Source: Pelovirga terrestris (GTDB lineage Bacteria; Desulfobacterota; Desulfuromonadia; Desulfuromonadales; Geopsychrobacteraceae). Taken from it: a stretch of 64,000 nucleotides of DNA. Within the stretch, counting starts at the first letter, position 1, and every line of letters starts with the position of its first letter. Below are positions 26,610 through 36,000 of this stretch, in pieces. Below the pieces are notes generated by a model. The model was not told the DNA's origin. It saw nothing but the letters and a program-made list of their open reading frames with translations, and ran no database searches. Position numbers and translations under genes: made by a program. The DNA is taken from the NCBI RefSeq assembly GCF_014773365.1, contig NZ_JACWUN010000011.1, positions 1 through 64,000 on the forward strand. Direction: 5' to 3'.

Positions 26610-27968
26610 TCACATCACCAGGTTAAGCGGCTGCTCCAGCGCCTCGCAAATCCAACGCAGGAACCGCGCACCATCAGCACCGTCGATCACGCGATGATCG
26701 TAGCTCAAGCTCAACGGCATCACCTGCTGCGGCACAAATTCCTGACCGTTCCAGACCGGCCGGGTTTCAGTGCGGGACACGCCGAGGATCGCCACTTGGG
26801 GGGCATAAACGATCGGGGTAAAGGCATTGCCACCAATGCCGCCGAGGTTACTGATGGTAAAGGTCCCACCGTCCATCTCGTCCGGGCTCAGTTTGCGTGC
26901 CCGTGCCTTTTCGGCCAGGGCGTTGAGATCTGCCGCCAGCTGACGAATCCCCTTGCGGTCGGCATCGCGCACCACCGGCACCAGCAGACCATTGTCGGTA
27001 TCAACCGCGACCCCGACGTGAACAAACTGTTTGTAAATCAGCTCCTGCCCGGCGAGATCAAGACTGGTATTAACCTGGGGAAACGCGTTCAGGGCCATGG
27101 CACTGACTTTTAACAGAATTGCCGTCATGGTCAGTTTGACCTCCGGCGATCTGCGATTATAGTCCTGACGGAAGCGTTCCAGCCCATCGACCGCGGCTCC
27201 ATCATACTGGGTCACCATCGGAATCGTCGACCAGGCGTAGCCCATGGCATCAGCCGTTACCTGCCGTATCCTGGATAAAGGTTGACGCTCCACCTCCCCC
27301 CATTTACTGAAATCGGGCAATGGCCGCTGGGCGTGCAGCCCGCGAAACTCGCCGGTGCTGACCGTCGTGCCGCCACTCAACTGTTCCATGGTTGAACGGA
27401 CAAATTCGCGCACATCCGTTTCGCTGATCCGGCCACCCGGACCGGAACCCTGAACCTGATAGATATCAACCCCCAGTTCGCGCGCGATCCGTCGCACCGA
27501 AGGTGCCGCCGGCGCCACCAGGTCGGCGCTACGGCGCCTGGTCAGATCGAGTGGAGGCTGATCAGCCGATGATTTTTGTTTATCGGTAGAAGCGGACGAT
27601 TCCTGGCGGGGCTCCTGTGGAGCCGGTTCCGGCTGCGGTTGCTGTTGTGCGGCTGCTGGTTGCTCAGCGGCGCCGGCTGGTAACTCTTGCTGATCCTGAT
27701 CAGCATCAGCCGAATCACGTTCTTCTGCCTCGGCAGCTTCGAGCAGCATAATCACCGAACCGACCTCGGCCTGATCACCCTCAGCCACCCGGATCTCGCT
27801 GATTTTCCCGGCCTGTGGTGACGGAATTGCAACTACCGCTTTATCGGTTTCCAGTTCCAGCAGGGTCTGATCTTCCGTCACCTCATCTCCAACCGCCACC
27901 GCCAGGGAGGTGACGGTTCCGGAAGTGACACCATCGGAGACTTGCGGAACAACTATTTCAATCGCCAT
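26610..27968 (-). CDS. aceF: pyruvate dehydrogenase E2 (dihydrolipoamide acetyltransferase)
   Basis: A 452-residue core subunit that transfers acetyl from lipoate to CoA. There is one lipoyl domain (residues 1-75, LETDKAVVAIPS), an Ala/Gln/Pro-rich linker (about 85-140), a peripheral subunit-binding domain (SVRRIARELGVD ... GRISETDVREFV, about 153-190), and a catalytic domain ending with the active-site SYDHRVIDGADGARFL. It is the middle gene of the minus-strand aceE-aceF-lpdA cluster, 36 bp after aceE. Confidence 0.95.
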   Translation of the reverse strand: MAIEIVVPQVSDGVTSGTVTSLAVAVGDEVTEDQTLLELETDKAVVAIPSPQAGKISEIRVAEGDQAEVGSVIMLLEAAEAEERDSADADQDQQELPAGAAEQPAAAQQQPQPEPAPQEPRQESSASTDKQKSSADQPPLDLTRRRSADLVAPAAPSVRRIARELGVDIYQVQGSGPGGRISETDVREFVRSTMEQLSGGTTVSTGEFRGLHAQRPLPDFSKWGEVERQPLSRIRQVTADAMGYAWSTIPMVTQYDGAAVDGLERFRQDYNRRSPEVKLTMTAILLKVSAMALNAFPQVNTSLDLAGQELIYKQFVHVGVAVDTDNGLLVPVVRDADRKGIRQLAADLNALAEKARARKLSPDEMDGGTFTISNLGGIGGNAFTPIVYAPQVAILGVSRTETRPVWNGQEFVPQQVMPLSLSYDHRVIDGADGARFLRWICEALEQPLNLVM

Positions 27969-28004
27969 AATCCATCCTTTGATGCGTTCGCAAAAAGTAG
28001 CAAT

Positions 28005-30689
28005 CTAGTCCTGATGCGGGTTCAATTTGTCGGGATCAATGTCAAAATCCTTGAGCGCCTGCTGCACCACTTTCATCGAGCCGCCATCCCGGTCTGCCCA
28101 CTGATAGAGCGCGGCCAGAGCAATATAGCGCTGATCGACCTCAAAAAAATCACGCAGGCGCTCACGGCTGTCACTGCGGCCAAACCCGTCGGTCCCCAGA
28201 CAATGAATGGGGCCGGGCAGCCATTTGGCCAGGGCGGCCGGCAACACCTTCATATAGTCGGAGGCGGCAACAAAGATCCCCTCCTCTTGGTCCAGCACCT
28301 GGGCCAGGTAGGGCTTGCGCGGCTTTTTCCCGGGATTCAGCAGGTTCCAGCGATCGACCTCGATGGCATCCTGATACAGCTCCTTGTAGCTGGTCACACT
28401 CCAGACATCGGCAGCCACAGCGTAGTCTTCCTCCAGCAGCTTCTGGGCCTTGATCACCTCGTTCAGAATAGCGCCACTGCCGAACAGGTGGATGCGCGCC
28501 TGCTTTCCTTTGAGACCGGTTTTACGGAACCGGTAGAGACCCTTGAGAATTCCTTCACGCACCCCTTTTTCCTTGGGCATGGCGGGCATCAGATAGGTTT
28601 CATTGGTAACCGTCAGGTAGTAAATCAGATCTTCCTGATGGCAGTACATCCGATTCAGACCGTCCTGAACAATCAGGGCCAGCTCATAAGCAAAAGCCGG
28701 ATCATAGGCTTTCACTTTGGTCGGCGTCAGGGCCAGCACATGGCTGTGGCCATCCTGGTGTTGCAGTCCTTCGCCCGCCAGGGTCGTACGTCCGGCCGTT
28801 GCCCCGATCAGAAAGCCGCGCGCCCGACTGTCACACGCCTGCCAGATCAGATCGCCGACGCGCTGAAAACCGAACATGGAATAAAAAGTGTAAAAGGGTA
28901 TGGTCTGCACCTGATTGGTGGAATAGGAACTGCCGGCGGCAATGAAACTGGCCATGGAGCCGGCCTCACTCAAGCCTTCTTCAAGAATAGCTCCGGTCTT
29001 TTTTTCGTTGTAGAAGAGCAAGCTCCCCTTGTCAATCGGCTCATACAGCTGGCCTGCGTGGCTGTAGATCCCCGCCTGGCGGAACAGCGCTTCCATACCG
29101 AAGGTCCGTGCCTCATCCGGCACAATCGGCACAATCAGCTTGCCGACCTCATCATCCCGCAGCAGCTTGGCGAGCAGATGGACAAAAGCCATGGTGGTAG
29201 CCAACTCGCGCTCACCCGAACCGCCGAGATACTCCTGTACCAGCCAATCGGTCTGACAGGCCATCGGCTCGCTGCCGGAAAAACGCTTCGGCAGAGAACC
29301 GCCAAGTTCGTTGCGCCGTTGTTTCAGATACTGCATCTCCGGGCTATCATCCGCCGGCTTGTAAAAGGGCGCTGCGGCAATCTGATCATCGCTGATCGGG
29401 ATATTGAAGCGGGTACGGAACTCCTTGAGTTCATCCTCATTCAATTTTTTCTGTGAATGGGTGATGTTCTTTCCTTCGCCCGCTTCCCCCAGACCATACC
29501 CCTTGATCGTCTGGGCCAGAATCACCGTTGGCGACCCTTTGTGCTCTACCGCAGCCTTGTAGGCAGCGTAAACCTTGACCGGATCATGACCGCCGCGTTT
29601 GAATCCACCAAGTTGTTCATCGCTGTACCCCTTGACCAGCTCCAGCAGCTCCGGATAACGACCGAAAAAATCCTTGCGCACAAAATCGCCGCTCGATGCG
29701 GTATAACGCTGCATTTGGCCATCAAGAACCTCATCCATCCGCTTGACCAGTTTGCCGGAATCGTCCGCTTCCAGCAGGGGATCCCAGTCGCCACTCCAGA
29801 TCACCTTGATGACATTCCAGCCGGCACCACGGAACGCCGCTTCCAGTTCCTGAATGATTTTGCCGTTGCCGCGGACCGGACCGTCAAGCCGTTGCAGGTT
29901 GCAGTTGATGACAAAAATCAGGTTATCGAGGTGCTCCCGCGACGCCAGGGTAATGGCTCCCAGGGATTCCGGTTCATCCATTTCACCGTCACCAAGCATC
30001 GCCCAGACCTTGCGCCCACTTGACTTGCGTAGGCCACGATCGACCAGATAATGGTTAAAACGCGCCTGATAGATGGCGCTTAATGCCGTCAGCCCCATGG
30101 AGACCGTCGGGAACTCCCAGAAATCTTTCATCAGATAAGGGTGAGGATAAGAGGAGAGCCCGCCTTTGGGGTCCAGCTCGCGGCGGAAGTTTTCCAGATC
30201 CTGCTCCGTCAGACGCCCTTCGAGAAATGCCCGCGCATAGACACCCGGCGCCGCATGACCCTGAAAATACACCATATCCCCGATAAAATCATCGGTCCGC
30301 CCGCGCCAGAAATGGTTGAAGCCGACTTCCCACAAGGTTGCAGCCGAAGCATAGGTCGAAATATGACCGCCGATACCGGCTGACTCACGGTTGGCACGCA
30401 CCACCATCGCCATGGCGTTCCAGCGCACAATCGACTTCACCCGTCGCTCGATCTCCCGATTACCCGGCAGCACAGGCTGCTGAGCGCGCGGAATGGTATT
30501 GATATAGGGGGTGTTGGCAGTAAAGGGGATGCTCACCCCCTGCTCCTGGGCCCGGATCTGCAATTGCCGCAGAATCTGCTGAACCCGCTCTGCGCCCTGC
30601 TCTTTCAGAACATAATCGAGGGACTCACGCCATTCCTGATTTTCTATTTCCTGCAACTGTTGCGAGGTCTTTTGCTTTTCGTTACTCAT
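28005..30689 (-). CDS. aceE: pyruvate dehydrogenase E1 component (homodimeric)
   Basis: An 894-residue thiamine-diphosphate enzyme that decarboxylates pyruvate and acetylates the E2 lipoyl arm. The N-terminus (ENQEWRESLDYVL) and the TPP motif GDGEMDEPES...INCNLQRLDGPV are diagnostic of the AceE type, rather than the alpha2beta2 E1 seen in many Gram-positives. Length is close to the E. coli enzyme. It is the first gene of the operon; copy B of the structured repeat lies about 90 bp upstream. Confidence 0.96.
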   Translation of the reverse strand: MSNEKQKTSQQLQEIENQEWRESLDYVLKEQGAERVQQILRQLQIRAQEQGVSIPFTANTPYINTIPRAQQPVLPGNREIERRVKSIVRWNAMAMVVRANRESAGIGGHISTYASAATLWEVGFNHFWRGRTDDFIGDMVYFQGHAAPGVYARAFLEGRLTEQDLENFRRELDPKGGLSSYPHPYLMKDFWEFPTVSMGLTALSAIYQARFNHYLVDRGLRKSSGRKVWAMLGDGEMDEPESLGAITLASREHLDNLIFVINCNLQRLDGPVRGNGKIIQELEAAFRGAGWNVIKVIWSGDWDPLLEADDSGKLVKRMDEVLDGQMQRYTASSGDFVRKDFFGRYPELLELVKGYSDEQLGGFKRGGHDPVKVYAAYKAAVEHKGSPTVILAQTIKGYGLGEAGEGKNITHSQKKLNEDELKEFRTRFNIPISDDQIAAAPFYKPADDSPEMQYLKQRRNELGGSLPKRFSGSEPMACQTDWLVQEYLGGSGERELATTMAFVHLLAKLLRDDEVGKLIVPIVPDEARTFGMEALFRQAGIYSHAGQLYEPIDKGSLLFYNEKKTGAILEEGLSEAGSMASFIAAGSSYSTNQVQTIPFYTFYSMFGFQRVGDLIWQACDSRARGFLIGATAGRTTLAGEGLQHQDGHSHVLALTPTKVKAYDPAFAYELALIVQDGLNRMYCHQEDLIYYLTVTNETYLMPAMPKEKGVREGILKGLYRFRKTGLKGKQARIHLFGSGAILNEVIKAQKLLEEDYAVAADVWSVTSYKELYQDAIEVDRWNLLNPGKKPRKPYLAQVLDQEEGIFVAASDYMKVLPAALAKWLPGPIHCLGTDGFGRSDSRERLRDFFEVDQRYIALAALYQWADRDGGSMKVVQQALKDFDIDPDKLNPHQD

Positions 30690-30775
30690 AACCTGCTGAC
30701 TCCTTTCGCTAACCCGTCAGGTGAAGCGATCATTAAAGCTCCAATCAGTTTTTTAGCATACACGATTTTTCGTAT

Positions 30776-30910
30776 CTATTCAGCACCGGATCGGGAATCC
30801 TGTATCAAGGGACGCTTTTCGTCATCCATGACCGCTTGTTGTCGCCATCCATGGCGACAAACACCCCTGTAACAGGACCCCCGACCCTGCGCCAGGACAG
30901 TGCTGAATAG
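30776..30910. repeat. structured 135-bp repeat, copy B, upstream of aceE
   Basis: It is bounded by a perfect 11-bp inverted repeat, CTATTCAGCAC / GTGCTGAATAG, and contains an inner hairpin TGTCGCCATCCATGGCGACA. Its centre is the reverse complement of copy A at 26479-26591, with a handful of paired changes that keep the hairpins. It sits between the aceE start and the next plus-strand gene. Confidence 0.8.
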
Positions 30911-31077
30911 TTACGATGTTTCTTTGCTTGGCAGCATTGCCTCGAAGATCAGGTGATCTCTGTCGGCCATCAGGTGTCATCACGTGTGGTTGTCAGACCG
31001 GCCACAAAAAGGATAATCTGTCAGGACTGACATACACAACATGGCCAACCAGCAGCGAAAAAACACATGGCAATTAC

Positions 31078-31773
31078 ATGAAGAAAACACCCATTATCGG
31101 GGTAACCGGCGCGGCACGCTACTGGGCCCCGGCCTGGTGGTGTACGCGCATTGCCCTGCGTCTGGCCGGTGCCTCGGCACGGCGCATCAGTGTCAGGCAC
31201 ACGCTAGATCAGACCCGGCTGGATGCGCTGGTCATTGGTGGCGGCAACGATATCAGTCCGGAACACTACAACGGAGATATCAGTGCGCCGGTCAAATCCG
31301 ACCCCGAACGAGACAAATTAGAGATCCGCTGGATCGAATATGCCCTCAACCACCAGATTCCTCTGCTTGGAATTTGTCGGGGCGCGCAACTGATCAATGT
31401 GGTGCTGGGCGGGACCCTGCACCAGGATATTCGCTCGCTACGCAAGCTCACCTACAATCGCCCCGGCCTGTTACCAACCAAGCAGGTGAAGCTGACCACC
31501 GACTCCCAGATAGCGCAAGTCTGCAAAACGACAACACTGCGCGTCAACAGTCTCCACCACCAGGCTGTGCGGCAAGCGGGTAAAGATTTGTCAGAGGTCG
31601 GAAGGGATCTGGATCAGATCGTCCAGGCGATTGAGGCCAGTGACGGCAGAAATATTATCGGAGTCCAATGGCACCCTGAGTATCTGTTTTATCTGCCGGC
31701 CCAGCTGGCGCTGTTCAGGTGGCTCGTTCGCACCCACGAAACCAGTGTCGATAATGACCGTGCCACAACCTAG
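31078..31773 (+). CDS. class I glutamine amidotransferase (gamma-glutamyl-GABA hydrolase / PuuD-like)
   Basis: A 231-residue peptidase C26-type hydrolase. Oxyanion segment VIGGGNDISPEHY, nucleophile cysteine in LLGICRGAQLIN, and the His-Glu pair in GVQWHPEYLF complete the triad. The family cleaves gamma-glutamyl bonds, often of gamma-glutamyl-GABA or related amides; the substrate is not set by the sequence. It starts at MKKTPIIG; an upstream in-frame region has no similarity. The TAG stop is followed, in the same frame, by 62 further sense codons (see next entry). Confidence 0.82.
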   Translation: MKKTPIIGVTGAARYWAPAWWCTRIALRLAGASARRISVRHTLDQTRLDALVIGGGNDISPEHYNGDISAPVKSDPERDKLEIRWIEYALNHQIPLLGICRGAQLINVVLGGTLHQDIRSLRKLTYNRPGLLPTKQVKLTTDSQIAQVCKTTTLRVNSLHHQAVRQAGKDLSEVGRDLDQIVQAIEASDGRNIIGVQWHPEYLFYLPAQLALFRWLVRTHETSVDNDRATT

Positions 31774-31962
31774 CCGGCAGCAATAAAGCCAAACATCAAG
31801 GAGGTTAAGAAGGTACTAATCGCTGAAATCAAACGCAACAAGGTACGCATTAATCTGAAGGATCTGCAGGACAAATCCAAACGACTGGTAGAACACTTCC
31901 CGGGCTATGATGTGGAATATCGTACTTTGGGGTTGGAGGATGCAGCAGAATTTTTGTACTAA
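31774..31962 (+). other. in-frame open stretch after the amidotransferase stop; possible small gene or remnant
   Basis: Directly after the TAG at 31771-31773 the same frame stays open for 62 codons and ends TAA. The peptide looks natural (KRNKVRINLKDL ... FPGYDVEYRTLG). It contains AAGGAGG at 31798-31804, correctly placed for a start near 31810-31815, but only GTA is found there, with no ATG, GTG or TTG. Possibilities are a small gene that lost its start, a fusion partner split off by the stop, or chance. I do not recognise the sequence. Confidence 0.35.
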
Positions 31963-31990
31963 AGGTTGCCGTCATGTGACGGTTCAGGCT

Positions 31991-32431
31991 TCAGCTTAGA
32001 ACCCGATATGGCCCCGTCGCATAGCTATGTAATTTCAAGGCTCCGTCAAACGCCAACACGGATGCCATCCGATCACGGTTGACCGGATGGGTCACCAGTC
32101 GCTTGGCCTCGATATCGCTGCACCAGCTAACCTCCGGGGTCTCGTCGCTCGGCTGCAGGGCACCGGAAGCATAGCGGGCGATAAAACAGAAAATGACAGC
32201 GGCGGGGTGACTCACCTTTGACCAGATGACTGCCAGCCGCGCGTGGTTCACGGTCACGCCGGTTTCTTCGAGAATTTCCCGACTCAAGGCAAAAACCAGA
32301 CCCTCCCCCTCCTCTACCCGCCCCTGAGGCAACTCCCAGCCACGCAGCCGATGCTTGACCAACAACAACTGCCCGGGATCGTTGCGCACCAGGCCACAGG
32401 CTACCAGCACATGTTTGGGTTGGTCCGTCAT
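31991..32431 (-). CDS. Nudix hydrolase
   Basis: A 146-residue protein starting at MTDQPKHVLVACG. The Nudix box G-x5-E-x7-REILEETGV is complete (residues about 36-58). These enzymes cleave nucleoside diphosphates linked to another group; WELPQGRVEEGEG resembles the MutT/RppH-like subgroup, but the substrate cannot be assigned. The longer reading frame upstream runs into a GTAGGGGCG-type palindrome and is rejected. Confidence 0.85.
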   Translation of the reverse strand: MTDQPKHVLVACGLVRNDPGQLLLVKHRLRGWELPQGRVEEGEGLVFALSREILEETGVTVNHARLAVIWSKVSHPAAVIFCFIARYASGALQPSDETPEVSWCSDIEAKRLVTHPVNRDRMASVLAFDGALKLHSYATGPYRVLS

Positions 32432-32443
32432 CAATCGACTCCC

Positions 32444-32488
32444 GTAGGGGCGCGGTTTCCGCACCCAGGGTGGAAAACGCGCCCCTAC
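32444..32488. repeat. GTAGGGGCG-type hairpin repeat (second copy)
   Basis: GTAGGGGCGCGGTTTCC at the left and GGAAAACGCGCCCCTAC at the right form a 16-17-bp imperfect stem around an 11-nt loop. The ends are identical to the palindrome at 24638-24665. It lies between the Nudix start and mltA. Confidence 0.8.
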
Positions 32489-32521
32489 AATTCTATGTTT
32501 AAGCGCCGCAGCAACAAAAGG

Positions 32522-33697
32522 TCACTTGCCTTGATAATTTTCCAGCGTTCGCGGTAACAGGACCCAGAGCTCACCGGGATGGCGCATGCGTCCGGCAAAT
32601 TCTCCGGCTTCGTTTCCCATCCCCCAGAAAAAATCGCCACGCACCCGTCCTTTGATGGCACCACCGGTGTCCTGAGCAACCATCAGTTGCCGCAGGGGCT
32701 GATTTTCAGTGCCTGGAAAGGTGGTTGAGAGAAACACCGGTGCCCCCAGCGGAATAGTGCGCGGGTCGACCGCCAGACTGCGCAGCGGGGTCAGGGGCAC
32801 CCCCATGGCTCCCGGTGGTGAAACAGTCCCGGGCGGCAGTTCACGGAAAAATACATAGCTGGGGTTTTCCGCCAGCAGTTTCTGCCCGGACCCAGGATTA
32901 TTGGCAACCCAACGTCTGATATTCTGCATCGACATCTGGTCACGGGTCATTTCATTGCGATCAAGCAGTAACCGACCAATGGAGCGATAGGGATGACCGT
33001 TCTGGTTGGCATAATTGACTATCGCCTGTTCACCATTGGGCAGGCGAACGCTGCCGGACCCCTGGATGTGCAGAAAGAACAGGTCGACAGGATCCTTGAC
33101 CCAGAACAGTTCATGGCCAGCCAAGGGCTGGTTGTCGCCAAAGTCAATCTGCTCACGGTCAAAATAGGGCACCACCCGATTTCCTTCCACCCGGCCGCGC
33201 AAGCGATAATTGCCCAACTCCGGATAAACCGAATCGAGGTCAATGATCAGCATATCATCGGGTTGCTGATAAAGGGGGTAGCGATATTCCTCCGTCGGTT
33301 CCCGGCTGCCTTCCAACTCGGGGCCGTAATAGCCGGTCATCAGGCCGCTGGTGCTGCCATCGGCATTACGCACCTGATGGGGAGTAAAATATTGCTCAAA
33401 GAAGTTGCGCACCGTCAAAACATCAACCACATCGAGCTGCTGTGCCGACGAACAGACGTCGCGCCACTGCTCACGCCAGCGCAGGGATACACAGCTGTTG
33501 CGGAATGCTTCCAAGGCCGGCAGCAGAGAATCGTCCTCCCAACCATCAAGATGTTCCCAGGTGACCGGGGTCAATGCCGGGACCTCGACAACGGGAGGCT
33601 CAATGATTGGTGGTTCGATCTCCACCGGTGGTTTCTTGGCACACCCAGCCAACACAACGAGGAACAAGACGGTAATCATCAACCCACGAAAAGACAT
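32522..33697 (-). CDS. mltA: membrane-bound lytic murein transglycosylase A
   Basis: A 391-residue outer-membrane lipoprotein (lipobox VLAGCAKK) that cleaves peptidoglycan with formation of 1,6-anhydromuramic acid. The MltA domain (SGLMTGYYGPELEGS ... VKDPVDLFFLHIQGSG) and the C-terminal 3D domain with the catalytic and conserved Asp residues (VAQDTGGAIKGRVRGDFFWG) are present. Length is normal. It follows priA by 60 bp on the minus strand. Confidence 0.93.
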   Translation of the reverse strand: MSFRGLMITVLFLVVLAGCAKKPPVEIEPPIIEPPVVEVPALTPVTWEHLDGWEDDSLLPALEAFRNSCVSLRWREQWRDVCSSAQQLDVVDVLTVRNFFEQYFTPHQVRNADGSTSGLMTGYYGPELEGSREPTEEYRYPLYQQPDDMLIIDLDSVYPELGNYRLRGRVEGNRVVPYFDREQIDFGDNQPLAGHELFWVKDPVDLFFLHIQGSGSVRLPNGEQAIVNYANQNGHPYRSIGRLLLDRNEMTRDQMSMQNIRRWVANNPGSGQKLLAENPSYVFFRELPPGTVSPPGAMGVPLTPLRSLAVDPRTIPLGAPVFLSTTFPGTENQPLRQLMVAQDTGGAIKGRVRGDFFWGMGNEAGEFAGRMRHPGELWVLLPRTLENYQGK

Positions 33698-33724
33698 ACC
33701 TTAGACCCTTAGGCACCGTAACAG

Positions 33725-33750
33725 AGAAAAGATGCACCTTTTAAGTGCAT
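33725..33750 (-). terminator. weak hairpin after priA
   Basis: ATGCAC / GTGCAT arms with a 7-nt loop, followed on the minus strand by CTTTTC. It lies between priA and mltA and may attenuate read-through. Confidence 0.35.
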
Positions 33751-33757
33751 GCTGCTA

Positions 33758-35950
33758 TCAGAACATATCCAGGGGATCAATATCAATATGGATCGCCACC
33801 TGGCGCGGCAATTCAGCAGCAGCGTTGTCCACCGCGAACAACAAACGGCGCAGTGGGGGGCGTGAGGGGGACTTGAGCAGAATTTGATAGCGATACTTGC
33901 CACGCAAACGGGTCAGGGGGCAGGGGCTCGGTCCGAGGATCTCAACGTCACCGGCGACAGCCTGAAGGCGGCGCGCCAACTGGGTTGCGCTGTTGTTAAC
34001 CTGATCGCCATTGTTGCCGGAAAAGATCAGATTGACCAGATGACCACAAGGCGGGTACCCCAGCTCTCGCCGGAAGGGAAGTTCCTGCTGGTAGAAACCC
34101 TCAACATCATGAGTAGCAGCGCAGGTGAGGGAAAAATGCTCAGGGTGATAGGTCTGAATAAACACCTTTCCGCCACCGAGAGAGCGTCCAGCGCGCCCGG
34201 CCACCTGGGTCAGCAACGCAAAACTGCGTTCGGCACAACGAAAATCGGGCAGATTCAGCAAACTGTCAGCCCCAAGAACACCGACCAGCGCGACATTGGG
34301 GAAATCGTGTCCCTTGGCGATCATCTGGGTACCCACCAGGATATCGACCTCTTCGGCCATCATCCCGTTGACGATGCGCTGGTGGCTCCCCTTGGTACGG
34401 GTCGTGTCCCGATCCATGCGGGCGATCCGTGCCGCAGGGAACAACCCGGCCAGATCCTCTTCGAGACGTTCGGTACCGGCTCCCTGGGGGGTGATGCTCT
34501 CGCCCCGACAGGCCGGACAGATGTCCGGCACCTGATCCTGGTAGTCGCAGTAATGGCAGATCATCCGACGCCGGCGTTGATGGTAGGTCAGGGTGATTTC
34601 GCAGTTGGGGCAGTGAAAACTGGTGCCGCAATCGGTACAGAGCAAGAACGGGGCAAAACCACGACGGTTGAGCAGCAGCAACACCTGTTGACGTTGTTCC
34701 AGGGCGGTGGTGATAGCGGTAATCAGGGACTCAGCCAGAACCCCGCGCAGCGCCTCAGTGCGCAGATCAACCAGCTCGACCGCGGGCAGGGCACCGGCAT
34801 GGACCCGCTCGGGCAGGAGCAACAGGGTACAGCTCCCCTGCTCGCAGCGATAAGAGCTGGCCAATGATGGCGTCGCACTGCCCAGAACCACCGCGCAGGG
34901 CTGCTGCTGGCCGCGCACCAGCGCCAGGTCTCGAGCGTGATAGCGAAAACCTTCCCCCTGCTTGTAACTGCCATCGTGCTCCTCATCGACAATAATCAGA
35001 CCGAGTTGCGGCAAAGGGGCAAAAATCGCAGACCGGGCACCGATGACAATATTCACCTGTCCACGGCTAATGGCGCGCCAGGCATCGTAGCGTTCACCGC
35101 CGGACAGACCACTGTGCAGGGTGGCAATCTGCTCCCCAAGGGGTTCAAAGCGGGCCCGAAAACGTGACACCAGTTGCGGGGTCAAGGAAATCTCGGGCAC
35201 CAGAATCAGGGCTTGCCGTCCCTGCTGCAGGCAGTCGGCCACCGCCCGCAGATAAACTTCAGTCTTGCCGCTGCCGGTTACGCCATGCAGCAGAAAGGAT
35301 TGGAACCGCCGGGCGCTCAACGCGTCGATCATCTGTTCGAGGGCCTGTTGCTGGGCATCGTTCAGGGTCAGCTGTTTATCTGATGGGACCGGCTCAAGCA
35401 GAAATGGATCGCGCAAACGCTCCCCTTCGCTCTGCTCAAGGCAACCGAGCTCCACCAGGCGTTTCAACACGGTAGTGGGGGAGGGAAATTCAGCGCGGAT
35501 CTGACCGGCAGCGGCACCACCTTGCTGTTCAATCCAGGAGAGAATCTGCTGCTGGCGCCGCCCCGCGGGACAGATATCCCTGTTGATGCGCCGGTAAAGG
35601 TATTCCGTGGCAATCCCGGTCTGGCCGCTGCTCCTCATCAGACCGCCGGGCAGGGCGTTTTTAATCACCTGGCCAAAGGGATGGTGATAGTAGTCAGCGG
35701 CCCAGCGTAACAGGCGCAGCAGCTGGTCATCGAGCAGTGGGGCCTCGTCCAGACAATCCCGCAGCTCCTTGAGCTCGCTGCCGTCGCCCTGGTAGAGTCG
35801 CACCGCCACGCCGACGATGGAGCGGCGCCCGAAGGGGGCCTGGACGCGTGCTCCGACCCTGAGCTTTTCTGCCAGTGCTGCCGGCACCCGATAGCTGAAC
35901 AGATTGCGTACCGGCGCATTGACCGCGATATCAGCCAGCAGACTTGTCAT
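33758..35950 (-). CDS. priA: primosomal protein N' (replication restart helicase)
   Basis: A 730-residue superfamily 2 helicase that reloads the replisome at collapsed forks. An N-terminal DNA-binding region is followed by Walker A (LLHGVTGSGKTEVYLR), the DEEH box (IIVDEEHDGSYKQ), GSATPS, and a zinc region of paired Cys-x2-Cys motifs (CTDCGTSFHCPNC ... CHYCDYQ ... CPACRG). The C-terminal helicase motif is VAGRAGR. Length matches the family. Confidence 0.95.
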   Translation of the reverse strand: MTSLLADIAVNAPVRNLFSYRVPAALAEKLRVGARVQAPFGRRSIVGVAVRLYQGDGSELKELRDCLDEAPLLDDQLLRLLRWAADYYHHPFGQVIKNALPGGLMRSSGQTGIATEYLYRRINRDICPAGRRQQQILSWIEQQGGAAAGQIRAEFPSPTTVLKRLVELGCLEQSEGERLRDPFLLEPVPSDKQLTLNDAQQQALEQMIDALSARRFQSFLLHGVTGSGKTEVYLRAVADCLQQGRQALILVPEISLTPQLVSRFRARFEPLGEQIATLHSGLSGGERYDAWRAISRGQVNIVIGARSAIFAPLPQLGLIIVDEEHDGSYKQGEGFRYHARDLALVRGQQQPCAVVLGSATPSLASSYRCEQGSCTLLLLPERVHAGALPAVELVDLRTEALRGVLAESLITAITTALEQRQQVLLLLNRRGFAPFLLCTDCGTSFHCPNCEITLTYHQRRRRMICHYCDYQDQVPDICPACRGESITPQGAGTERLEEDLAGLFPAARIARMDRDTTRTKGSHQRIVNGMMAEEVDILVGTQMIAKGHDFPNVALVGVLGADSLLNLPDFRCAERSFALLTQVAGRAGRSLGGGKVFIQTYHPEHFSLTCAATHDVEGFYQQELPFRRELGYPPCGHLVNLIFSGNNGDQVNNSATQLARRLQAVAGDVEILGPSPCPLTRLRGKYRYQILLKSPSRPPLRRLLFAVDNAAAELPRQVAIHIDIDPLDMF

Positions 35951-36000
35951 CGCTTCACCTGGCCTCTAGCGGCGAGGAATCCAGACAAATGAACGGCACC

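Noticed and set aside
27942-29456. 504-codon plus-strand frame
   Set aside because: Shadow of aceE, which is certain from its thiamine-diphosphate motif and full length.
31771-31773. Pyrrolysine read-through of TAG
   Set aside because: TAG is used as an ordinary stop by several genes here (transposase, oprM, lpdA, glpK), and no pyl genes are seen.
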